From Thermodesulfobium acidiphilum (lineage in GTDB: Bacteria > Thermodesulfobiota > Thermodesulfobiia > Thermodesulfobiales > Thermodesulfobiaceae), in assembly GCF_003057965.1 (NCBI RefSeq), contig NZ_CP020921.1, positions 546,916 to 610,915 of the forward strand: a stretch of DNA of 64,000 nt. The letters are read 5' to 3'. Shown here piece by piece: positions 27,106 to 35,397 of this stretch (position 1 is the first letter of the stretch; each line of letters begins with the position of its first letter). Position numbers and translations under genes: made by a program. A model generated the notes under the pieces. That model was not told the origin of the DNA, ran no database searches, and was given only the letters and a program-made list of their open reading frames with translations.

Positions 27106-28203
27106 CTATCTTTGAGTGCATGAGAGACATGGATCTACGCTGGCAACTATTAATGTAGCATTTGCCAAATCGTTATTGGGCAGCATTGCTGAGAGGGCTG
27201 GAAGATTGACAAAGCTTGGGGCTCTAATCTTGTGCCTGAATGGGACATCTGAACCATCAGAGATAAGAACGTGAACGTCTTCGCCTCTTGGTGCCTCATG
27301 CCTACCTACTGCTGTACCTTCTGGAATTATTGGTCTAATTTCTTTAGCAATCGGGCCATCTGGCATAATTTTTAGAAGTTTTTTGATAATGTTTATGCTT
27401 TCCAGAATTTCTAAGAGCCTTACTTCTACTCTTGCAAAGACATCACAGCCATCAGAGACGATTACTTGCCAGTCAATCATGTCGTAGGCAGCTCCTGGCT
27501 CGTCAATTTTTCTAATATCTTGTGATATTCCCGAAGCCCTTGCGACAGGTCCTACGACTGAATATGTAATTGCATCTTCTTTTGTGAGGATTCCAACCCC
27601 CTTAGTTCTGAGTTCAATCGTTTTATCATTCATAACTACATCAATAAATGATTTACAGTTATCTTCTATTTCGTTTAATGTCTTATAAATTGATTCTAAA
27701 TCTGTAATATCCCTTCTTACTCCACCAATTGTATTAAATGAATAGTTTGCTCTATGCCCGGTGGTTAATTCCATTAGGTCTTTAACCTTTTCTCTCGAAT
27801 TCCATATTAAATAAAATACGCTTATAAAACCAATTACATGTGCTGCTATTCCTGCCCAAAGAAGGTGTGAGTGAATTCTTTCAAGCTCACTAACTACTGT
27901 TCTTAAGCATTTAGCCCTTGGTGGTACGTTAACATTTCCAAGTTTTTCTACTGCCTGGACCCAGGCCATTGGATGGGACATACTTCATATTCCACAAACT
28001 CTTTCTACAAGTGGGATTACTTGCCAGAAATTTTTGGTTGCAGACAGATATTCGATACTGCGATGTACGTAACCTAAATCTATTGTAGCGCTCTTTATTT
28101 TGGAACCTTCTGCTTCAAGAGTGTATGTGGCTGGTTCTTCGAGGGCTATGTGAATGGGCCCAATCGGTAGAGAAAAACCTCTCTTTATTTCATTTTCAGA
28201 CAA
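27106..28203 (-). CDS. [NiFe]-hydrogenase large subunit with in-frame TGA (probable selenocysteine)
   Basis: Group 4 (HycE/EchE-like) catalytic subunit. TTG at 28203 follows AGGAGG. Residues 1-72 end in LVERVCGI. Next comes TGA at 27985-27987 (codon 73), then SMSHPMAWVQAVEKLG continues in the same frame to a TAG at 27106. The TGA sits exactly where the second Cys of the R-x-C-G-x-C nickel motif is expected. The C-terminal motif DPCLSC (Cys359, Cys362) is intact. With TGA read as Sec the protein is 365 residues, normal for the family. The last residues are CTQR, so there is no C-terminal peptide to cleave, as in EchE/CooH. Neighbouring subunits are all intact, which argues against decay. Alternatives are a sequencing error or a recent nonsense mutation. 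Confidence 0.82.
27953..27987 (-). promoter_or_regulatory. Putative bacterial SECIS element
   Basis: Reading on the minus strand, 18 bases after the in-frame TGA a perfect 5-bp stem GCCTG/CAGGC encloses the tetraloop GGTC (14-base core at 27953-27966). The apical GGUC loop is the same as in the E. coli fdhF SECIS, and the distance from the UGA is close to that element's. The stem is far richer in G and C than its surroundings. A bulged U equivalent is not certain; U and G just below the stem face A and G. Confidence 0.6.
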
Positions 28204-28663
28204 TTTTGTCCTCCTGAAGTTTATTTTTTCTTATTAAAATCTTTTCTCTTTCCTGTTTAAGAAGGGGTACCTTTACATCTTTTTGTGAGGTGAGAAGCAG
28301 TCCATTTTTTAAATCCTTATTATCAATAAAATCAATTCCGAACATTTCAAAACATTCCCTCTCTCCCCAATTGGCATTTGGATATACTGAAGTTATGCTT
28401 GTATACGTGGCAGGAAGATTTTTCTTGAACTGAAATAAAAATAAACACCCCTCAATATCGTATAGGTTTTCCAAAATTATTGATTTTTCATCTTCAAGAT
28501 CTACGTATGCATTTACCAGGATAAGTCTGGCATTAATTGATCTCATAATAATAGCAACTTCTAAGGGAGTTTTGTCTTCTGTGTTATTTTTATAAATGCC
28601 CCTTTCTAAGACACAGGAACTTTTGATTTTCTCAAATATAATGTTTAAATTTTGTTTGTTCAT
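28196..28663 (-). CDS. Hydrogenase NuoC-like subunit (HycE N-terminal / EchD-like)
   Basis: 155-residue 30-kDa-subunit-type protein. The recognisable part is SVYPNANWGERECFEMFGIDF (about residues 93-113), the WxERExxDMFGI motif of NuoC/HycE N-domains, followed by LLLTSQKDVKVPLLK. In E. coli Hyc/Hyf this domain is fused to the large subunit; here it is a separate gene overlapping the large subunit by 8 bases. First gene of the operon. The ATG has only a distant purine-rich GAGGGG upstream. Confidence 0.85.
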   Translation of the reverse strand: MNKQNLNIIFEKIKSSCVLERGIYKNNTEDKTPLEVAIIMRSINARLILVNAYVDLEDEKSIILENLYDIEGCLFLFQFKKNLPATYTSITSVYPNANWGERECFEMFGIDFIDNKDLKNGLLLTSQKDVKVPLLKQEREKILIRKNKLQEDKIV

Positions 28664-29037
28664 ATAAGCATTTTTGCCCCTCTCACCGAAATTTATTTAT
28701 TTATAAAAACTATTTTTTATTGCTTTATATTTTATAAATATATTTTATAATAAAAAATACTTATTTTTTAATAAATTAAATTTACTAATTACTTAGACAA
28801 TTCTAAATTTTCTCAATCTTGTATGTAATGATTATGCTTTTAAGTCAATTAATAAAATCTATGAATAGTTATGTAGATTAGATTAAATGATTTATAGAGT
28901 TAAAGAAGATGTGATTGGTTTGATTAAGATTTCTAAAAATAAGCTTTGGAATATTCAGTTCTAAGATTCATTCTTATTGCAGATATATTATTTAGAATAA
29001 ACACTGAAAGGGTGCAAAACTTTGCACCCTGATAAAT
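28664..29037. other. A/T-rich spacer between hydrogenase operon and MFS gene
   Basis: 374 bases without a credible gene. The left part, about 28680-28780, is almost pure A/T and must contain the promoter of the minus-strand hydrogenase operon; several TATAAA/TATAAT-like strings prevent picking one. The right end holds the hairpin listed separately. Nothing else is recognised. Confidence 0.5.
29009..29030 (-). terminator. Hairpin downstream of the MFS gene
   Basis: Perfect 10-bp inverted repeat AGGGTGCAAA / TTTGCACCCT with a two-base centre, eight bases past the stop codon of the minus-strand MFS gene. The following T-run on that strand is short (TTT), so it is a terminator of moderate quality or a protecting 3' hairpin. 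Confidence 0.6.
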
Positions 29038-30273
29038 TTATTGTAATTCTATTCCTTTTGTTTCTGGTAAAAAGAATATTAGAATTGCGCCGAGGAAAAA
29101 GAAAAGTGAGGTAATAGTGAGAGATACGCCAAGACCATAACTAATGGCAAAAAACCCAACAACTGTAGGTGCAAAAGCGCTTAGCGCTCTTCCAGTATTA
29201 TATGTAAAACCTACTCCCGCCCCCCTTGCTTTTGTTGGGAAGAGTTCTGAGATGAATGCTCCAAATCCACTAAAATACCCTGAACCAAAAAATCCTAGAA
29301 AGGGCCCAATTAACATTAATGTGTTTGCATCTCTTGTATGTCCATAAATATATACCAAAATTGCTGATATTATAAGATAAAAAGAAAATGTTGGTCTTCT
29401 CCCCAATCTGTCAGCTATAAAGCCAAAACTAATGTAACCTAAAAAGGCACCGATCATGGTGGGCATCATAAAGCTTGAACTCTTTACTATACTAAGTCCA
29501 GCTCCACCTTTTTCTACTGGAGAGCTTAAAAATCCAGGCAACCAGACAAATAAACCCCAATAGGCAAACATAACTGCTGAGCTAATTAAAGTGGTAATTA
29601 TTGTAAATTTAAGCAGGTATGGTTTAAAGATTTCAATGAATGATGAAATAAAAGTTCTGTTTTTATCAGTCTTTTCAATCCATATTCTTGGTTCATCTAC
29701 GAATTTTCTTACATAAAATATAAATAAAGCCGGGAGTATGCCTATAAAAAAGAGCATCCTCCACCCATATGCTGGAATAACGAAAGAGGATGCTAAAGCA
29801 GCTAAAAAATATCCTATTGCCCAACCGCTTTGCATAATGCCAATCGCTTTTCCTCTGTGTTCTGCTGGCCAGGATTCGCTTACAAGCAAGGCACCCGTAG
29901 CCCATTCACCGCCCATTCCAAGTCCAAGTAAAGTCCTTGCTATAGCAAGCTGCCAGATATTCTGAGATAAACCGCTTAAAGCCGAACAAATTGAAAAAAT
30001 TAATACAGTTGACATCAAAGCTTTTTTTCTGCCAATCTTGTCAGCGATAATGCCCCATATTATACCACCAGCAGCTGAAGATAGTAGGGTAAGAGATGCT
30101 AAAAGTCCTAGTATTGCTGTGTTTATTGACCACTCCTTCATGATACTTGTGAGGGCGAAGGCATAAAGCATAACATCAAACGCATCTAGTCCCCATCCCA
30201 TAAAACCTGCAAAAAGAGAATACCACTGGCTTTTGTTGACCTCTAAGTACCATGGAACGCTTTTTTCTGACAC
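29038..30273 (-). CDS. MFS transporter, likely organic (carboxylate-type) acid:H+ symporter
   Basis: About 411 residues with 12 transmembrane helices. The N-terminal GWGLDAFDVMLYAFAL, the loop 2-3 motif GIIADKIGRKKALM, ARTLLGLGMGGEWATGALLV and a repeat of the loop motif FIADRLGRRPTF resemble the sialate/lactate-type MFS branch. Substrate cannot be read from the sequence. GTG at 30273 (MSEKSVPWYLEVN) is chosen since GGAAGGGG lies eight bases upstream; GTG at 30291 would add six residues. Single-gene unit, divergent from the glycosyltransferase. Confidence 0.82.
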   Translation of the reverse strand: MSEKSVPWYLEVNKSQWYSLFAGFMGWGLDAFDVMLYAFALTSIMKEWSINTAILGLLASLTLLSSAAGGIIWGIIADKIGRKKALMSTVLIFSICSALSGLSQNIWQLAIARTLLGLGMGGEWATGALLVSESWPAEHRGKAIGIMQSGWAIGYFLAALASSFVIPAYGWRMLFFIGILPALFIFYVRKFVDEPRIWIEKTDKNRTFISSFIEIFKPYLLKFTIITTLISSAVMFAYWGLFVWLPGFLSSPVEKGGAGLSIVKSSSFMMPTMIGAFLGYISFGFIADRLGRRPTFSFYLIISAILVYIYGHTRDANTLMLIGPFLGFFGSGYFSGFGAFISELFPTKARGAGVGFTYNTGRALSAFAPTVVGFFAISYGLGVSLTITSLFFFLGAILIFFLPETKGIELQ

Positions 30274-30435
30274 AGTTTGCACCCCTTCCACTATAGAAAT
30301 TATTATAATAATACCATTAAGCGTTAGAAATTTATAATAGAGATAGTTAGTTATATATTTTAATTTTTTATAAATATATAAGAAAAACTAATAATATGTA
30401 TGGCACTAATCTATTTCTAATTTGTTAGTAGAATA

Positions 30436-30472
30436 ATATAACTTGTTATAAAAATTTAAGAAAAAGTTATAT
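30436..30472. repeat. Inverted repeat in divergent promoter region
   Basis: Arms ATATAACTT (30436-30444) and AAGTTATAT (30464-30472) are exact complements separated by 19 bases, in the 262-base region between the divergent MFS and glycosyltransferase genes. It could be an operator, but A/T-rich DNA yields such arms by chance. Confidence 0.3.
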
Positions 30473-30535
30473 AATATTTTGTAAGTTAATTTTAAATAAT
30501 AACTGTTTAAAATTATTCTAGGTGTGAGGTAAATA

Positions 30536-31660
30536 TTGTTTTTATATTTTATAATATTAACTTGTTTTATTAGCTGGTATTTTGTGTATCTATTTTTTAA
30601 ATTAAGAAAAAAGCATCCGGTGGATCCTAACTTTAACCCAAAAGTGCTCTTAATTACACCCTTTAAAGGATTGGAGCAAAACACCAGAGCAAATGCTTTA
30701 TCAATTTTAAATCAAGATTACAATAATATTCAGATTTACTTTGTTGTTGATTCAAAGAAGGATGAAGCATATCAAATCTTAAAAGATCTGGAGAAGGACT
30801 ATGGTAATAAATTAAGCGTTATAATCTCTGGTATTTCAAAAAGTTGTAGCCAAAAGGTATATAACATTGTAAGGGCAATTCAGAAATGTAAGGAATACGA
30901 CATACTTGTAGTTCTTGATTCTGATGGCAGTCCCTCTTCTGACTTCATTTCAAAACTAATTTCTCCACTTCGATCTGAGAGAATTTCAATTACAACCGGT
31001 TATCCAAAATATTTCCCGCCTAATAAGACATTTTTTGGTTTTGGTAGGGCTATACTTGTAAGTCTTGGAATAGTGCACGCTCTCAATCCATTTAATAGAG
31101 GTATCTGGGGTGGAGCTTTTGCTATAAAAAGAGAAGATTTCGAGAAAATTGGGGGAGTTAAAATTTGGGAAAGAAGTGTTTGTGAAGATAGAGATCTTAC
31201 CTGTGCAATTAGTAAGGCCAATCTAAACGTTTCATTTGTTCCTGAAGCCTTTTTGCATTCACCTGAAGATGCCACTTTATCTTCGTTTTTAGAATACTGG
31301 AGAAGACGGTATCTTATATTAAAACTTTGGGATAAACCGCTTTGGATTTCTTCAGGAGTTATTTATTTTGCTTTTTTGGTTCCATATATTGTTTTGCTTT
31401 TGGATCTTGTAGACCCACTGTATGAAGCTAATCTGGTTTGGACAATTGCTTCAATTCTAATTATCATTATTGGCTCGATACTTATTTTAAAGTTTGACTT
31501 CAAAGAAGAAAATCAGCTCGTTTTGAGAGCTTTCTTCTTGCCTATTTATTTTTTTGTTATGCTTTTGGCTTTTTGCCAGGGAATCTTTCAGAACGAACTT
31601 CAGTGGAGAGGGGTTACATATAAGTTTAATAAAGCGGGAAAATTAATTGTTTTGAGATAA
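30536..31660 (+). CDS. Membrane glycosyltransferase, GT2/GT21 (HpnI / ceramide-glucosyltransferase-like)
   Basis: One N-terminal transmembrane helix (about 1-20), a GT-A domain and two to three C-terminal helices. The motif series is DSKKDEAY (D1), VLDSDGSPSSDF (D2), GGAFAIKREDFEKIGG, SVCEDRDLTCAI (D3) and YWRRRYLILK in place of the usual QxxRW. This pattern matches GT21-type lipid glycosyltransferases, which act on a membrane lipid at the cytoplasmic face. The acceptor is unknown. TTG start after GTGAGG. Confidence 0.8.
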   Translation: MFLYFIILTCFISWYFVYLFFKLRKKHPVDPNFNPKVLLITPFKGLEQNTRANALSILNQDYNNIQIYFVVDSKKDEAYQILKDLEKDYGNKLSVIISGISKSCSQKVYNIVRAIQKCKEYDILVVLDSDGSPSSDFISKLISPLRSERISITTGYPKYFPPNKTFFGFGRAILVSLGIVHALNPFNRGIWGGAFAIKREDFEKIGGVKIWERSVCEDRDLTCAISKANLNVSFVPEAFLHSPEDATLSSFLEYWRRRYLILKLWDKPLWISSGVIYFAFLVPYIVLLLDLVDPLYEANLVWTIASILIIIIGSILILKFDFKEENQLVLRAFFLPIYFFVMLLAFCQGIFQNELQWRGVTYKFNKAGKLIVLR

Positions 31661-31731
31661 AAATATTTTGTTATGTTATACTTCTTATTTAACAAACATA
31701 AGGCATAAAACCTTTAAAAGGGGGTAAGAAT

Positions 31732-32670
31732 TTGAGTGTTGCTGATCGATTTACGAGATGGATAACAGGTTTTTTTACTTTATGGGTTATAATTTTTGCG
31801 CTGTTAGCATTTTATAATCCTGATTTTTTTAAATGGTTGTTGCCATATATTTCTATACTGTTGGGGATAATAATGTTTGGCGTGGGTATAACTTTGGACT
31901 TAAAGGATTTTGGTCAGATTATAAAGCAACCGAAAAATGTTATTATTGGCGTTCTTCTTCAATTTATTATTATGCCTTTGTTAGGTTTTGGGATCGTTCT
32001 TTTGTTTAAACTGCCATATCAATTAGCTGCTGGAGTTGTACTGGTTGGATGCGTCCCCTCAGGGACTGCTTCTAATGTGATGACCTTGATAGCAAAAGGA
32101 GATGTATTGCTTTCCGTTACTGTATCCTCACTTACCACTTTGCTTTCTCCTTTTGTTACCCCATATTTATACTACTGGCTTGCTGGAACATGGATTCCTA
32201 TTAATCCAAATGCTATGTTTATAGATATATTTAAAATTATTATAGTTCCAATAATTCTTGGCTTTTTGATCAGGATATTTCTGGGTGCAGAAAGGGCCAA
32301 AGCAATTTCTTATTTTTTGCCTTCTATTTCTGTTTTTGCTATTGTTTTAATTATCAGTGCCGTTGTGGCAGTTACAAGAGATAGGTTGTTATTGGTGGCA
32401 ATTCCTATTGTTATAGTTGTTGTTATGCATAATAGCTTAGGTTATTTATTTGCTTATTTGTTCTCAAAATATCTTTTTGGTATGACAGAAAAGCAAGCAA
32501 GGGCTATATCTTTTGAGGTAGGAATGCAAAATTCAGGTTTGAGTACTGTGTTGGCTATGAAATTTTTAACTCCAATTGCAGCGCTTCCCTCTATAGTTTT
32601 TAGCGTATGGCATAATATTTCAGGTTCTATGCTTGCAAATTTTTGGTCACAGAGAGATCCTGAAATATAA
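31732..32670 (+). CDS. Bile acid:sodium symporter family (BASS) transporter
   Basis: 312 residues, about ten transmembrane helices. Family hallmarks are GITLDLKDF, GCVPSGTASNVMTLIAKGD (the unwound helix 4 crossover) and FEVGMQNSGLSTVLA (helix 9 crossover). Bacterial members carry pantothenate, pyruvate and similar acids with Na+; the substrate here is not known. TTG start behind AAGGGGG. It precedes asd by 36 bases and may be co-transcribed with it. Confidence 0.88.
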   Translation: MSVADRFTRWITGFFTLWVIIFALLAFYNPDFFKWLLPYISILLGIIMFGVGITLDLKDFGQIIKQPKNVIIGVLLQFIIMPLLGFGIVLLFKLPYQLAAGVVLVGCVPSGTASNVMTLIAKGDVLLSVTVSSLTTLLSPFVTPYLYYWLAGTWIPINPNAMFIDIFKIIIVPIILGFLIRIFLGAERAKAISYFLPSISVFAIVLIISAVVAVTRDRLLLVAIPIVIVVVMHNSLGYLFAYLFSKYLFGMTEKQARAISFEVGMQNSGLSTVLAMKFLTPIAALPSIVFSVWHNISGSMLANFWSQRDPEI

Positions 32671-32706
32671 ACTCAATTAAAGTATATTAGGAGGTTTTAG
32701 TAAAAA

Positions 32707-33711
32707 ATGGGTTTAAAGGTTGCCGTAGTCGGTGCTACGGGAGTTGTGGGTTCTAAGATGCTTTCAATTCTTGAGGAAAGAAGTTTTCCTGCAGAAGAGG
32801 TTAAAGCTCTTGCTTCTGCTAAATCTGTTGGTAAAAGACTTTTATATAAAGGTAGGGAAATTGTTGTAGAGTTAGCAAGACCTGAAGCTTTTGAGGGCGT
32901 GAATATAGCTTTATTTTCTGCTGGTGGAGAACTTTCAAAAGAACTTGCTCCTGAAGCTGCAAAAAGAGGATGTGTAGTAATTGATAATAGTAGTGCTTGG
33001 CGTATGGATCCTGATGTTCCTCTTGTGGTTCCTGAGGTAAATGAGAACGATGTTTTTAAAAATAAAGGAATAATTGCTAATCCAAATTGTTCTACTGCTC
33101 AATTAGTTTTGGTGCTTTGGCCCTTACACAAGAGATATGGTTTAAAAAGAGTTGTAGTTTCTACATATCAAGCTGTTTCGGGTGCTGGCAAGAAAGGCAT
33201 TGATGATTTAAACAATCAAATTGATGCTATAGTTAATGGGAAAGAAATAGTTTGTAAGAAATTTCCTTATCAAATTGCTTTTAACTGCATCCCTCATATT
33301 GATGTTTTTAAAGAAAACGGTTATACAAAAGAAGAAATGAAAGTAATCGAAGAAAGTAGAAAGATTATGCACATTGATAATCTGGCAATTACTTGTACTG
33401 CAGTTAGAGTGCCTGTTTTGAATTCTCACAGTGAAAGCGTTAATGTAGAACTAGAGAAAGAGTTTGATTTAGATGAAGTTAGGGATCTTTTTTCTAAGTC
33501 TCCTGGAATTAAACTCTACGATGATTATACAAAAAACGTATATCCTATGCCTATAATAGCTACCAACAAAGATGAGACTTTTGTAGGACGAATTAGAAGA
33601 GATTTTTCAGTTAAAAATGGCTTAAATCTTTGGGTTGTATCAGATAATTTAAGAAAGGGTGCGGCACTGAATGCTGTTCAGATTGCCGAGTCATTAATAA
33701 ACAAAAAATAA
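32707..33711 (+). CDS. asd: Aspartate-semialdehyde dehydrogenase
   Basis: Reduces aspartyl phosphate to the semialdehyde for lysine, DAP, threonine and methionine. The N-terminal VAVVGATGVVGSKML binds NADP. Cys128 in NPNCSTAQL is the nucleophile, and HIDVFKENGYTKEE plus RVPVLNSHSESV match the bacterial family. The 334-residue length is normal. It directly precedes dapA; together they feed the meso-DAP used by MurE in the same window. Confidence 0.95.
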   Translation: MGLKVAVVGATGVVGSKMLSILEERSFPAEEVKALASAKSVGKRLLYKGREIVVELARPEAFEGVNIALFSAGGELSKELAPEAAKRGCVVIDNSSAWRMDPDVPLVVPEVNENDVFKNKGIIANPNCSTAQLVLVLWPLHKRYGLKRVVVSTYQAVSGAGKKGIDDLNNQIDAIVNGKEIVCKKFPYQIAFNCIPHIDVFKENGYTKEEMKVIEESRKIMHIDNLAITCTAVRVPVLNSHSESVNVELEKEFDLDEVRDLFSKSPGIKLYDDYTKNVYPMPIIATNKDETFVGRIRRDFSVKNGLNLWVVSDNLRKGAALNAVQIAESLINKK

Positions 33712-33739
33712 CTTTCCAAATTTAAAGGAGGTTTTTGTC

Positions 33740-34630
33740 ATGCAAGTCAATTTTGGAAGAGTTTTAACCGCAATGGTTACTCCCTTTGATGAAGATGGAA
33801 AGGTTAATTATGATGAAGCGGTTAGACTTGCTAATTTCTTACTTGAAAATGGTTCTGATGGCGTGGTTCTTGCTGGTACAACTGGTGAGTCTCCTACGCT
33901 GACTCATCAAGAAGAATTCGAACTTTTTAAAGCAGTTTATGATTCATTGAAACACAAGGGGACTATAATTGCTGGAACTGGCTCAAATTCAACTGAAACT
34001 GCTATAAACTCTACAAAGATTGCTGAAAACGTGGGGGTGCATGGAGTATTGCTTGTAGCCCCATATTATAACAAACCACCTCAGGAAGGATTGTATCAAC
34101 ATTTTAAGGCTATTGCAAAATCAACGTCTTTGCCTTGCATTTTGTACAATATTCCTGGTAGAACAGGTGTTAACGTAAATCCAGATACTATAATAAGGCT
34201 TTCAGAAATAGATAATATTGTAGCTTTAAAGGATGCAACAGGTTCAACGGAACAGGTTTCCCAGATACTTACTTCTGTAAAGGAAAATTTCTTGATTTAT
34301 AGCGGTGATGATAGTATGACACTTCCTATGTTGGCTGTAGGTGGTTACGGTGTAATTAGCGTTGCAAGTCATGTTGTAGGTCCTGAGATTAGAGAGATGA
34401 TTATGGACTTTGTTAATGGAAATATAACTAAAGCAAAGGATATGCACTTAAAACTATATCCAGTTTTTAAAGCAATGTTTACCAGTACAAATCCAATACC
34501 AGTTAAAGCAGCTACTAATCTTATAGGCTTTAAGGTTGGAAATCCAAGGCTACCCTTAGTAGCGCTTAGTAAGCCTGAATTAGAAAAACTAAAAGAACTT
34601 TTGATAAAATTCAATAAGATTTCTCGGTAA
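33740..34630 (+). CDS. dapA: 4-Hydroxy-tetrahydrodipicolinate synthase
   Basis: Condenses pyruvate with aspartate semialdehyde. The Schiff-base Lys164 lies in VALKDATGS. The catalytic Tyr is in ILYNIPGRTGVN, and the TTGESPTLTHQEE loop is near residue 47. The 296-residue length is typical. AAAGGAGG precedes the ATG. No lysine riboswitch fits in the 28-base gap after asd. Confidence 0.96.
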   Translation: MQVNFGRVLTAMVTPFDEDGKVNYDEAVRLANFLLENGSDGVVLAGTTGESPTLTHQEEFELFKAVYDSLKHKGTIIAGTGSNSTETAINSTKIAENVGVHGVLLVAPYYNKPPQEGLYQHFKAIAKSTSLPCILYNIPGRTGVNVNPDTIIRLSEIDNIVALKDATGSTEQVSQILTSVKENFLIYSGDDSMTLPMLAVGGYGVISVASHVVGPEIREMIMDFVNGNITKAKDMHLKLYPVFKAMFTSTNPIPVKAATNLIGFKVGNPRLPLVALSKPELEKLKELLIKFNKISR

Positions 34631-35176
34631 ATGAAAGTACTTTTACATACTTGTTGTGGCCCCTGTGCTAGTGGAGTGATTTCCTGGTTTAGAGCACAGG
34701 GACTTGACTTTGTTGGTTATTATTATAATCCGAATATTCATCCATTTTCAGAATACGAAAAAAGAAGGCTAAATCTAGAAGAAGTTGCAAGGATATTATA
34801 TTTTGAAGTGATTTATTCTTTAGACTGGGATGTTGAAAGGTGGATAAATAGTTTTTCGAGCGAAAGAAGGTGTAGTAATTGTATATTTATACGTCTGGAA
34901 AGAACAGCCCAATTAGCAAAAGATCTAGGTTTTGATGCCTTTTCTACCACTCTTTCTATAAGTCCCTACCAACCTCTTGATGTTATAAAGAATTGTTTTG
35001 AAGAACTTTCTAATAAATATAGAATTGATCACATTTTTAAAAATTTTAGACCTTTGTATCAGGATTCTATTAAATTTTCTAAAGCAAATGGTATATATAG
35101 ACAACACTATTGTGGTTGTATTATAAGTGAATATAATATGTTAATTAAAAAAAGAGCAAGAGGTGATAAGATTTGA
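34631..35176 (+). CDS. queH: Epoxyqueuosine reductase QueH
   Basis: Non-orthologous replacement of QueG in queuosine synthesis (DUF208). Cysteine clusters that hold the Fe-S/metal site are visible: HTCCGPCASG near the N-terminus, RRCSNCIFIRLE in the middle, and RQHYCGCIISEYNM at the C-terminus, with TTLSISPYQ between. 181 residues is normal. It begins on the base after the dapA stop. Functionally linked to queA 0.7 kb further on. Confidence 0.92.
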   Translation: MKVLLHTCCGPCASGVISWFRAQGLDFVGYYYNPNIHPFSEYEKRRLNLEEVARILYFEVIYSLDWDVERWINSFSSERRCSNCIFIRLERTAQLAKDLGFDAFSTTLSISPYQPLDVIKNCFEELSNKYRIDHIFKNFRPLYQDSIKFSKANGIYRQHYCGCIISEYNMLIKKRARGDKI

Positions 35177-35397
35177 GCGAGTTTGCTAAAATTTTTATAG
35201 GAATAGGTTTTTTACTAATCTTTATGGGATTGATTTTATTATTGTTTGATAAATTGCCCTTTTTTGGAAAGCTTCCAGGTGATTTTGAATACAGAGGAAC
35301 AAATATTAGAGTTTATTTTCCTTTTTTGTCTATGTTAATTGTAAGCTTAATACTAACAATATTGCTAAACATATTTTTTTATTTCTTTAGAAGATAA
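35173..35397 (+). CDS. DUF2905 family membrane protein
   Basis: 74 residues with two transmembrane helices flanking the conserved centre FGKLPGDFEYRGTNIRVYFP, the DUF2905 signature. Function unknown. TTG start overlapping the queH stop by four bases. Confidence 0.85.
   Translation: MSEFAKIFIGIGFLLIFMGLILLLFDKLPFFGKLPGDFEYRGTNIRVYFPFLSMLIVSLILTILLNIFFYFFRR

Noticed and set aside
27985-27987. TGA in the hydrogenase large subunit read as a simple pseudogene or two separate genes
   Set aside because: Both parts are in the same frame, the stop falls exactly on a Cys codon position, no other defect occurs in the operon, and the downstream part has no ribosome site before its first ATG. It cannot be fully excluded.
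32671-33739. Possible lysine riboswitch near asd and dapA
   Set aside because: The gaps before asd (36 bases) and dapA (28 bases) are far too short for the aptamer.
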